Assembly (NCBI GenBank): GCA_963737285.1
Contig: CAVTRT010000003.1
Location: 4,588,001-4,652,000, forward strand
Length of the DNA stretch: 64,000 nt
Reading direction: 5' to 3'
From: Trebonia sp963737285
GTDB taxonomy: Bacteria > Actinomycetota > Actinomycetes > Streptosporangiales > Streptosporangiaceae
The position numbers and the translations under genes were made by a program. This document shows, one piece after another, positions 33,122 through 41,081 of this stretch (positions within the stretch are counted from its first letter, which is position 1; every line of letters starts with the position of its first letter). Under the pieces are notes generated by a model, which was not told where the DNA came from, did no database searches, and saw only the letters and a program-made list of their open reading frames with translations.

Positions 33122-34276
33122 CTAGTCGTCCTGCGCGCCGCTGGTGAGGGCGAACTTGATGGCCGCCGCGAGGCCGCTGCCGGGCTGCAGGATGATCGTG
33201 TCGTCCTGCATGGGGATCCCCGCTGCGGCGGCGCGATCGCGGAGCTCATGGAAGGCGGCCAGTGCATCCCCGGCAGTGACGTCGAGCTCATCGATCGCCC
33301 CGCCCGGAAGCTCAAGCCCGACTGTCTCCGTCACTCGTGCCAGGTCGCAGCCGGAGCGCAGCCATACCGACGGCCGCCCGAAGGCGAGCCGGTCCCCGGC
33401 CAGGGCGAGCGCGGCCAGCGCCGCGCGGGCGAGGACGGCTGCCTCTCTCGGGGCGTCGCCGAACTTCAGGCGCTCCAGGCCAGCCAGGGAGATCGAGGCG
33501 GTGCGGCGGACCTCGGACACGGTGACCCCGCCAGGGGTGGGGTTGGGCGCGATGTGCCCGTGGCCGATCTCGCTGAGCTTGGTGCCCTTGGCCTTGGTCC
33601 CCTCTGAGATGAACTGCCAGCCGTTTTCTGCCTTAGCGGTGTCGTCCACCCGGCCGGTCAGGTTGACCGGGTCTATCCGGCCGCCCATGCGGCGTCCGGG
33701 AACCGGGTCCAGGCCGAACATCTCGGCGGCGTAGAGCCGGGCGAACTTCGGCCACCGGCCCTTGCGGTGGGAGTCCCACGCGCCGAACAGCAGCGAGCAC
33801 GGCTCCCGCTCGAACAGCGGCCGGACGTCGCTCACGGTTGCGGACCGCAGCCGCTTGCCAACCTCACTGTGGTCGAACCGGACGCCCTCGACCAGGCTGT
33901 CGCGGATGTAGGCGTCCGCGTATCGGTGCGGGAAGTCCAGCGACGTTAGCCGGATGCCGTCAGCGTGCAGCTCGAACATCGGCAAGCGCAGCGTCTCATC
34001 GTCGTGAGCGTCGCGCAAGGCTTCCTCGATCCGGTTCGCCTGCGAGGGCGCCTGGTCGATGACCACGGTCCTCCGCTGCTCTCCGTCCATCAGTCGGGGT
34101 GACATGAGGTACTTCGCGTTCGGGTCGCGCTCGTTCTCGCCCACCGGGTAGGTCGGCGGCTGGACGGTTCGCCCCGTCCCTCCCGTCGGCTGGTACGTCG
34201 CGGTGATCACGATCGCGGTGTGCTCCCGAGACGGCGAAGCCGCCGCCACCAGCCGGTCTGCCAGGTTGTCTGCCAT
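33122..34276 (-). CDS. csb1: Csb1 (GSU0053-type Cas7 backbone subunit)
   Basis: The 384-residue protein starts MADNLADRLVAAASPSREHTAIVITATYQPTGGTGRTVQPPTYPVGENERDPNAKYLMSPRLMDGEQRRTVVIDQAPSQANRIEEAL. Characteristic Csb1 segments are TVVIDQAPSQANRIEEAL, RLTSLDFPHRYADAYIRDSLVEGVRFDHSEVGKRLRSA and EPCSLLFGAWDSHRKGRWPKFARLYAAEMFGLDPVPGRRMGGRIDP. Multiple copies coat the crRNA in the type I-G Cascade. It is the first gene of the operon, with ribosome site GAAGGGGGAGT before the ATG, and is intact. Confidence 0.92.
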   Translation of the reverse strand: MADNLADRLVAAASPSREHTAIVITATYQPTGGTGRTVQPPTYPVGENERDPNAKYLMSPRLMDGEQRRTVVIDQAPSQANRIEEALRDAHDDETLRLPMFELHADGIRLTSLDFPHRYADAYIRDSLVEGVRFDHSEVGKRLRSATVSDVRPLFEREPCSLLFGAWDSHRKGRWPKFARLYAAEMFGLDPVPGRRMGGRIDPVNLTGRVDDTAKAENGWQFISEGTKAKGTKLSEIGHGHIAPNPTPGGVTVSEVRRTASISLAGLERLKFGDAPREAAVLARAALAALALAGDRLAFGRPSVWLRSGCDLARVTETVGLELPGGAIDELDVTAGDALAAFHELRDRAAAAGIPMQDDTIILQPGSGLAAAIKFALTSGAQDD

Positions 34277-34675
34277 TACTCCCCCTTCGTTGCGTCTTAG
34301 GCGGACCCAGTATTGCGCGGGGGTATGACATTCGAGCCTGCTACGACAGTCATCTATTTAGACGGGTCGACCGTGAACTGCATTGCCGCTGGCCACGACG
34401 GAAGTTGCGCCAGATTGCGATTTCCGGCTCCAGGATTATGTGCGCTAAACGGCCAGCGGCCTGTACTGGGTAGTCTTACGCCAGAGTGGCGAGGCGATCA
34501 TCCGTCCATGCCCAAGTCGTTCCCACCCGCCGGTCCCGCTCAGCCCCGGCACGTTACCACTGCACAGCCGACTCTGGACCCTCAGCAAGAAAGGCTAGTG
34601 CACGTTCGTAGTCGTGTGCGCCGGGATTGGGGCACCAGGGACTGCAGATCCCGGTGCCGACGAGGAGCCGTGCTA
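34277..34675. promoter_or_regulatory. Divergent region between the cas operon and leader 2
   Basis: No gene is seen in these 399 bp. The first 65 bp upstream of csb1 probably hold the cas promoter (CGCAATACTGGG and CATACCCCC on the minus strand). The block 34301-34340 recurs upstream of array 3. An AT-richer stretch (ATCTATTTAGACGG) follows at about 34353. Confidence 0.45.
34301..34340. repeat. Dispersed repeat copy A, upstream of csb1
   Basis: GCGGACCCAGTATTGCGCGG and the following 20 bases through TTCGAGCCTG match 39664-39704 at about 36 of 41 positions with one indel. It sits 25 bp upstream of the csb1 ATG. Confidence 0.7.
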
Positions 34676-34892
34676 TTCGCTAGAGTGCTCCCAGGCCCGT
34701 CAGGCTTGCGAGCGCTGAGGTGCTGCCCCGAACCCCGGGAGCCGCTCGCACGCAGGTCAGGCCAATTGTTTCGCTACTTGATACGTAGATAGCGTGTAGA
34801 AGTTGGCGAGGCGGAAGAAGTTGGCGAGGCGGAAGCCGCCGCTCGCGAAACCGCGCGTTTCAGCAGCTCAGCCACCCCAAAATCGCCGAGCT
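34676..34892 (+). promoter_or_regulatory. CRISPR leader 2
   Basis: This 217-bp segment is nearly identical to leader 3 and similar to leader 1. It carries TTCGCTAGAGTGCT, the GCGAGCG...CGCTCGC hairpin enclosing GAGGTGCTGCCCC, then TTGTTTCGCTACTTGATACG and TAGATAGCG. An 18-bp tandem duplication (AAGTTGGCGAGGCGGAAG twice, 34799-34834) accounts for its extra length. A GAAAC/GTTTC mini-hairpin precedes the array. Confidence 0.8.
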
Positions 34893-35646
34893 GTTCACCG
34901 GCCCTCCAAGGGTCGGCCTCATTGCGGCAAGCCATGGCTAGCTAAGTACCTGCGGGGCGTCCTGGTTCACCGGCCCTCCAAGGGTCGGCCTCATTGCGGC
35001 CCTCCGTGCCCGTTCCCGGTGGACTATTCGGGGCCGGTTCACCGGCCCTCCAAGGGTCGGCCTCATTGCGGCCCCAGTGCCCCGGCGATGACGCGCTGGC
35101 TCGCCGGAGTTCACCGGCCCTCCAAGGGTCGGCCTCATTGCGGCACCTTCCCGGCCTGGATGTCCGCCCAGTCCTCAGGGTTCACCGGCCCTCCAAGGGT
35201 CGGCCTCATTGCGGCTGCAACGTGGCTTCCTGGAGCGTGGCCGTCACCTGGTTAACCGGCCCTCCAAGGGTCGGCCTCATTGCGGCTTCGACTCTAGCTC
35301 GAGCATGAGCTTCGCCTGAATTTCGTTCACCGGCCCTCCAAGGGTCGGCCTCATTGCGGCACCGCGCTCTACCAGGGGCGCCCTTCGCCCGACCAGTTCA
35401 CCGGCCATCCAAGGGTCGGCCTCATTGCGGCGGCGGAACTCGCACCTACCACCGGCTCGCCTGCGGGTTCACCGGCCCTCCAAGGGTCGGCCTCATTGCG
35501 GCTTCCCGCAGGCGCTGGCGTTCTTCCATGATGTCGCGTTCACCGGCCCTCCAGGGGTCGGCCTCATTGCGGCTCCTACGTCATACTGACGGAGCATTTT
35601 TCAGGAGCAAATTCACCGACTCACCATGAGTCGGCCTCATTCTAGT
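34893..35646 (+). CRISPR. CRISPR array 2 (11 repeats, 10 spacers)
   Basis: The 36-bp repeats begin GTTCACCGGCCCTCCAAGG and end GTCGGCCTCATTGCGGC. Starts are 34893, 34965, 35037, 35109, 35180, 35251, 35325, 35396, 35467, 35538 and 35611. Spacers are 35-38 bp. Repeats 6 (GTTAACC), 8 (GGCCATCC) and 10 (CCAGGGG) carry single changes, and the last repeat is strongly degenerate (ATTCACCGACTCACC...CATTCTAGT), marking the trailer end. The leader lies on the left, so transcription is to the right. Processing by Csb2 is expected from the adjacent operon. Confidence 0.97.
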
Positions 35647-35854
35647 GACGCGGCAACCGACAGAAACCTCCGTCATGATCGGATTTCTCAGGGAGGTTCT
35701 GGCGGCTCTAAACCGGGCACCATAATCAACTTCTGTCTACATAACAATCCTTCTATAGCCTTGCGGACACGCCCGACGCAAGGGCATTGACAGCCATCGT
35801 TGCCCAGGCGGGTGTCTCTCTACGCCTCATGCGACTGGCGCCGCGAACGCCCAG

Positions 35855-36262
35855 TTGCAGCCTTTCTGGATTCTTTCTCTCGCCGAGGATCATCCGAGTA
35901 CATTATCCTACGTAATAATAACAAAGTGTTGGTGTGAGTTCCGCGCGAGGGCCGGGAACCTGTCCGACCGCAGGATCGCGGCCGGCGCCGCGCAGCGTGC
36001 GAGCGCGCCGGTGATCCACGGTGCAGTCCGCAGCGACGTCCTCCCGGCGCGGGAGGAGATCGTCGATGCCATCGTCCAGGGCTGCGGCGGCATCGACGAG
36101 GACCGTCAGCGGTTCGCGACGGCCTGGAGGCAGCTCGCCATGCGGCTGACGGCCGACGGCGACCTCGCCCAAGTCGTCCCCCTCCGCGACGCGCCGGCTG
36201 AGCCGCGCCGAATTCGGAACCCGCGTAGCGGGCGTCCCCAGGACGCCGCGCCCGTCCCGTGA
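35855..36262 (+). CDS. Small HTH-domain protein (start uncertain)
   Basis: The segment EFRARAGNLSDRRIAAGAAQRASAPVIHGAVRSDVLPAREEIVDAIVQGCGGIDEDRQRFATAWRQLAMRLTADGDL resembles the short XRE-like helix-turn-helix module common at the N-terminus of Streptomyces regulatory and NACHT-type proteins. The upstream part of the frame (MQPFWILSLAEDHP) is in lower-GC sequence and may not be coding. No clear start codon sits next to the domain. It lies just upstream of the AbiTii gene and could regulate it, or be a fragment. Confidence 0.4.
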   Translation: MQPFWILSLAEDHPSTLSYVIITKCWCEFRARAGNLSDRRIAAGAAQRASAPVIHGAVRSDVLPAREEIVDAIVQGCGGIDEDRQRFATAWRQLAMRLTADGDLAQVVPLRDAPAEPRRIRNPRSGRPQDAAPVP

Positions 36263-36316
36263 ACCCTCTTCCAGACGGGCGTCAACCATAGGTTTTGCCG
36301 GAAAGGGCTGCTTGGC

Positions 36317-37261
36317 ATGTCTCACAGGCGGGGAGGCCCGCTCGCGCAGGTCGAAGCGGGCGTGGCTGACAACACCGTGCTGCTGTCGTCGCTGCTGCAA
36401 AAGTGCATCGTGCTCGGCGGTGACGCCGGGTCGGAGAAGCTGCGGGACTGGGCACGGCGGGAGCTGAACGGGTACCGCGGACCCGGGGAGGAAGTGCCGA
36501 CCTACCGGCACGTTCCCGCGCCCCTGATGGCCGAGATCACCAGCCGGGCCGGGTACGGCATCACCCTGCGGATTCCAGAGTCTGCATTCCCCGGCCAGGT
36601 CCGCGACATCATCCACGAGAAGCTCGACCTAAAGGACGCGATCGTGACCATGGGCGTCGGCGAGCTCGAGGCAATGGCCAGCGAGCACACAGGTGTCCAC
36701 ACCATCAGCCCAGGCTGGGGCGACTTCATCGCGGACAAGCTCAACACGATCTCCGTGGCCCCGGACAGCCATGTCGCCAGGGTGTACTGGGCGGTACCCA
36801 ATTCGGCGCTCCGCGGCCTCCTCACCCGCATCCGGGCGGCCCTTGCCGACCTGGTGGCCGAGCTGTCACGCCTGACGCCAGAGGATCAGCAGGTGCCACC
36901 CAAGCTGGCCGCCGACCAGGCGATCCAGTTCGTGATCAACGGGAACGGGACCTCGATCCACTACAGCCCGCAGAGCACCGCCGGCGGCGGCACGAACCTC
37001 ACCATCAGCGGACCAGCGGCCGGCCCGACGACCGTGGCCGGCGCGCACGACGGCCACGCCGTGAAGGCCGACCGCGATGCCCTCACGACGGGCCGGGACG
37101 TCGCCGTGCCCCCCGTCGGGGACCCCCCATCCGAGGAAAGCTGGTGGACGCGCCTGCGGAAGCGGGGCGTGGTCGTCACCCTCGCCACCATCATCGGAGC
37201 GATCGCCGTTGTCATCGGCACCGCAGTCGCCATCTTCACGTGGCTCGGCTGGACTCCGTAG
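36317..37261 (+). CDS. AbiTii-domain protein with C-terminal membrane anchor
   Basis: Residues about 8-180 match the AbiTii abortive-infection domain: QVEAGVADNTVLLSSLLQKCIVLGGDAGSEKLRDWARRELNGYRGPGEEVPTYRHVPAPLMAEI, then TLRIPESAFP and HTISPGWGDFIADKL. A low-complexity linker rich in Gly/Thr and a single C-terminal transmembrane helix (VVVTLATIIGAIAVVIGTAVAIFTWLGW) after basic residues follow, so it is probably membrane-attached. AbiTii proteins are assigned to phage defence by family name and context. The location between CRISPR array 2 and an OLD nuclease fits that. Confidence 0.75.
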   Translation: MSHRRGGPLAQVEAGVADNTVLLSSLLQKCIVLGGDAGSEKLRDWARRELNGYRGPGEEVPTYRHVPAPLMAEITSRAGYGITLRIPESAFPGQVRDIIHEKLDLKDAIVTMGVGELEAMASEHTGVHTISPGWGDFIADKLNTISVAPDSHVARVYWAVPNSALRGLLTRIRAALADLVAELSRLTPEDQQVPPKLAADQAIQFVINGNGTSIHYSPQSTAGGGTNLTISGPAAGPTTVAGAHDGHAVKADRDALTTGRDVAVPPVGDPPSEESWWTRLRKRGVVVTLATIIGAIAVVIGTAVAIFTWLGWTP

Positions 37262-37680
37262 ACAGGAGCCTCTGCCCCTTAGGAAGCTTGGGTGATCCTA
37301 GCCCCCTTGCACCGTCACCGGATCATCGATGCGCTCCGCGACGCCGACCTCGCAAGGTACCGGCGGTCGCCGTAGAGCCGACGAGCGCGCGGCTCCCGGC
37401 GGTGAATATCGCCGGGAGCCGCCCGGCGTTGTCGGGGGCCGTCCCGGGCGCGGTCGATCATCGCGCCGGGCTCGAACCCGAGTCGGCCAGGACGCCCGAT
37501 CCTCCCAGTCGGTTACGTAAATTCCAAGTCAAAAGTGCTGGTAGATGATGGTGCTCTTCTGAAGAGCAGGCGGCGACCCGCGTTGGGATCGGGAACCCGT
37601 CGTTTCATCAGCACCGAAGGCCACGCCAGTCGATCGAGAACTCCGGCGACACCGCAGCGACGGATCTCTAAAATCGGCGC
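37262..37680. other. Intergenic region with a strong hairpin
   Basis: These 419 bp hold no gene that I can support. A 13-bp perfect stem, GCGGCTCCCGGCG with CGCCGGGAGCCGC around an 8-base loop (37389-37422), could be a terminator or part of a small RNA. Confidence 0.5.
37389..37422. terminator. Perfect 13-bp stem, 8-base loop hairpin
   Basis: The stem is fully paired and GC-rich; the loop is GTGAATAT. No U-tract follows on either strand, so factor-independent termination is uncertain. It lies 128 bp after the AbiTii stop. Confidence 0.45.
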
Positions 37681-39617
37681 ATGCGGATTACGTCTCTGTC
37701 TGGCATGGGCCTGCTTTCCTTCGACCACTTCTTCCTCCCCCTGAGCAAGCGGGTCACCTTCGTGGTTGGACCGAACGGCGCAGGGAAGAGCAACACGGCC
37801 CGTCTGCTGACGGTCACCCAACGGGCTATCGAAGGCGGGGATGGTGGTGCTGGCGACGTAGGCCGACAGTTGGCGTCCTTCCTTGCGGCACGTCATTTCG
37901 GATCTGCATCGCAGGCAGTCGAGGTCCGCGTCGGGCTGGAGCTGACTGACGAGACAGAACGGGCGCTAATCGTCGAGTTCCTCAGGGCGCTCGTCAGCGG
38001 CGCCCTTTACCGCGAAGCGGATGCCCACGACGCTATGAACATTGACTCGTGGGTGGATGCCGAGATCACCGAGGACAAGCTGCTGCCGCTCATGGCCGGT
38101 GAGGTTGTCACTAGTCACCCTGGGACAGAAGATGGTCGGTGGCAGTGCGCCTACGAGTTCGCCGCGCCCGGCTTCGATGGGACCGTCCACAGGTACCAGT
38201 GGATACTGCTCGGCTTGCAGGCCGGGAGCATCATCGACGCAGATGCCCCCTATCCCACGCGGGGAAGCGGCATCGCCACTCGGCTCGCGGGTGAGCCTCC
38301 AACAGCCAGCTCACTGGGCACTTTCCGGCTTCTCAGCCTGCTGCCGCATCCTGATCTTCGCGTAGTCAACTGCTCCTTCGAGCTCGACTCGGCTCCGACG
38401 GATGCCCAGCGGCGTTTTGCGGAGCTGGCCAGGCTGCCCTTGGTCAATGCCGACGGTCGCCGCATGGTGAACCTGGCCACCGTGCTGCGGATACTCTTCC
38501 GGCGAGCTCTGGTGCATACAAGCGACCAGCGACTGCTTCCTGGCAGCGGGACCAGTTGGTCGTTGTCCGGGCTAGCCCTGGTCGATGGGGCCGAGGGGCG
38601 GCTACCTCATCTCCTGCTCCTGCTCAAGAACGGCGCACCAGCCGAACGGGCTGGTATCAGCGAATCCGGGAACTGTTCACGGAGTTCACGCAAGGGCGAG
38701 GCTGTGAGGTTCGCTTGATGCAGGTCCCGCAGGCCGGACAAGGCGGGCAACCTGGTTCCACGACCGACGTACCAGCCGTGTTCGTCACCATCAACGCCTG
38801 TGGCGCGGCTGATCCCTTGGCACCCGAGGTCCCGATCGAGTTCGCTGGCGCCGGCGCTTGGGAGGCCCTCGTCCTAGCGTCGGTCCTCTCTGAGTCGGCG
38901 GCCTCGGTCCTGGTCCTGGACGAGCCAGCCGTCGCGCTGCACCCAAGCCTCCAACGCCAACTCGGCGCGCACCTGCTCGGGACGACCGCCCAACTCCTGG
39001 TGATCACGCACTCTGCAGAACTCCTGCCTCTCGCGGACGCAGCCGATGTTCAGCTAGTCCGGGTCGACCGCGACGATAAGAACGCGTCGAGCGCTCGGGC
39101 ACTGGACGAGGCGTGCCGAGTGAAGCTGACCAAGAAGTTGCAGGCGAAGGGCAATGAGCGGCTTCCCTTCGCCTGGCGGGCAATCCTCTGCGAGGGCGAA
39201 GACGACGTAGCGGCGATCATCACGTTCACCGAACGCATGAAGATCGACCTAAGGCGGCGCAATATCATGGTCGTGGACAGCGGCGGCCGGGGCAGCATCC
39301 CCGACTACGTATGGTTCTGCGCCGAACTGGGCCTGAAGTACATTGCCGTCATGGACGGAGATGCCAACACTCCCGACGCACAACGAAGCGCACAGGCCGT
39401 GCGCGACGCGGTCGTCAGGCAGCTGGGCGGCGAACTAATCGAGTTCCCTGTGGACCTCGAGACGACTTTCGGCGTTACCAAGCCGCCACGGGGGCAGGCG
39501 TCTCAAGTGCCTGACGCGATCCGCAAGCTAGCCTTCTCTAACGACACGCCAGACAAGGATGCAGACCATCCCGAGATCGTCACCTTGGCGGAGGCGATCA
39601 AGCACCTAATGTTGTAA
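37681..39617 (+). CDS. OLD-family ATPase/TOPRIM nuclease, one frameshift
   Basis: The protein of about 645 residues starts MRITSLSGMGLLSFDHFFLPLSKRVTFVVGPNGAGKSNTARLLTV, an ABC/SMC-like ATPase with Walker A at residues about 30-38. Walker B is SVLVLDEPAVALHPSLQ, followed by QLLVITHSAELLP. A TOPRIM domain follows (ILCEGEDDVAAIITF, then AVMDGDANTPDA), the layout of OLD-family endonucleases such as GajA-type proteins. Near 38,640 a one-base shift is needed (NGAPAERA to WYQRIRELF). No UvrD-like helicase partner is adjacent, so it resembles class 1 OLD rather than a Gabija pair. Confidence 0.8.
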
Positions 39618-39913
39618 CGGAGCGTGACGGATGAACCAGCAAGGCCTCCGGTCCCGCAGAATGGCGGACCCAATATTGCGCAGGGGAACGACATTCCGAG
39701 CCTGCCGCGTGTGGGCGCCTGTCCTCGGAACGCCCGGTGCCTCTGAGTGGGGAATGCTCAATGCGGGCAGCCACTCCCCGCTCGCAGCCGACCACGTCGA
39801 GACGGCGGCAGCAGCGGAGCATGGACTTTATGGTCCCGCACGCTGATCGGCCTCGAAAGTCTGCCCGACACGGCTGCCGGGGGTGCTGACGTAGTGTAGG
39901 ATCTGTCGCCCTA
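39618..39913. other. Region between OLD gene and leader 3
   Basis: No gene is seen. The stretch contains dispersed repeat copy B (39664-39704) matching the csb1 promoter region, otherwise nothing recognisable. Confidence 0.4.
39664..39704. repeat. Dispersed repeat copy B, upstream of leader 3
   Basis: GCGGACCCAATATTGCGCAGG and the bases through TTCCGAGCCTG correspond to 34301-34340, the sequence just upstream of csb1. No cas gene is attached to this copy. Confidence 0.7.
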
Positions 39914-40110
39914 CTCGCTAGAGTGTTCCGTGGGTGCCCGGCTTGCGAGCGCTGAGGTGCTGCCCCAAACCCCGGGAACCGCTCGCACGCAGGTCAAGCC
40001 AGTTGTTTCGCTACTTGATACGTAGATAGCGCGTAGAAGCTGGCGAGGCGGAAGCCCCCGCTTGCGAAACCGCACGTTTCAGCAGCTCAGCGACCCCAAA
40101 TCGCGGAGCG
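39914..40110 (+). promoter_or_regulatory. CRISPR leader 3
   Basis: This 197-bp segment matches leader 2 closely (TCGCTAGAGTGTTCC, GCTTGCGAGCGCTGAGGTG, CGCTCGCACGCAGGTCA, TTGTTTCGCTACTTGATACG, TAGATAGCGCGTAGAAG, CGTTTCAGCAGCTCAG) but lacks the 18-bp tandem duplication. Confidence 0.8.
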
Positions 40111-40434
40111 GTTCACCGACCCTCCAAAGGTCGGCCTCATTGCGGCACGCAGGATGAAGGCCAAGAGATCGTCGACCGGTCGCGTTCACCGACCCTCCAG
40201 GGGTCGGCCTCATTGCGGCACGACCGGCATGTACCTGTGGCTAGAGGGCGTCGGGGTTCACCGACTCTCCAAGGGGCGGCCTCATCATGGCGTGGTCAAC
40301 GACGCGGTGGACGCGTGGACGGCGACGGTTCACGGCCCCCAAAGGGCCGGTCTCATTACGGTGGCAGCGGGCAGAAATACACTGGCCCGGCCTTATCTGT
40401 TTACCGACTCACCGCGAATCGGCATCGCAGAGGG
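40111..40434 (+). CRISPR. CRISPR array 3 (3 good plus 2 degenerate repeats)
   Basis: Repeats start at 40111, 40184 and 40256, the first two ending GGTCGGCCTCATTGCGGC. Decayed repeats start at 40328 (GTTCACGGCCCCCAAAGGG) and 40399 (GTTTACCGACTCACC). Spacers are 36-37 bp. The stem varies from copy to copy (CCGACC/GGTCGG, CCGACCC/GGGTCGG). Decay increases away from the leader, as expected for an old array end. Confidence 0.9.
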
Positions 40435-40612
40435 ATCACTCACAACGAACGTCACACCGAGGGCGGACAACCTCTATTCACTATCAGCGGAGCTGGGTCA
40501 TGCGGCCCGCCACTAGACACGCGATTCACACTATTGCCCTCGTCTTAAAATAGCAGCGAATTCTAGCATATAACGCTTCCCGGACGCCGTGTTCCATGCC
40601 ATAATTAATGCC

Positions 40613-41081
40613 ATGGAGACGATAACCGGGCAGTATCGAGTTTTCGGTGTCGGCTATGAGGGCACCGAAATAGATGCGTTCATTACTAGCCTGCTGGTGA
40701 CTGGCACCCGGGTTCTGGCCGACGTGCGGCTCAATCCCGTGTCGCGAAAGCCGGGTTTCAGCAAGCGGCTCCTGGCTGCGTCCCTAGCCGATGCTGGGAT
40801 CGAGTACTGGCATGTCCCGGAGCTGGGGAACCCGAAGTGGAACCGTGCTGGCTTCGGCGGCTCGCGGCTCGAAGTTGCTGGGGGCACGGCGCCTGTACGC
40901 GGGCATGATCGCGGGGGAATCGGCGCAGGCGCGGCTGGATGCGATCGCGGCGGCGGCGCGGGACGGGGTGGTGGCGCTGATGTGCTTTGAGGCCAGCCAG
41001 GAGGCGTGCCACCGGTACGTAGTGCTGCAGGAGCTGCAGCACCGCCTGGAGCTGGCAAGCGCCGGTCGCGCAGAAGGCTAG
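40613..41081 (+). CDS. DUF488 family protein, one frameshift
   Basis: The protein starts METITGQYRVFGVGYEGTEIDAFITSLLVTGTRVLADVRLNPVSRKPGFSKRLLAASLADAGIEYWHVPELGNPKWNR, with the DUF488 hallmarks GYEG...F...L...V..L.DVR..P.SR.pGF and H.PELG.P. After a one-base shift near 40,870 it continues LYAGMIAGESAQARLDAIAAAARDGVVALMCFEASQEACHRYVVLQEL, including the conserved CFE....CHR. It converges on the next gene with stops sharing CTAG. The catalytic role of DUF488 is not settled. Confidence 0.8.

Noticed and set aside
37681..40110. Gabija system (GajA plus GajB)
   Set aside because: The OLD-like protein fits GajA-type architecture, but no UvrD-like helicase follows; the next feature is a CRISPR leader.
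21496..40434. Spacers matching other sequence in this window (self-targeting)
   Set aside because: I compared spacers with nearby genes by eye and saw no convincing match; a computed search would be needed to exclude it fully.
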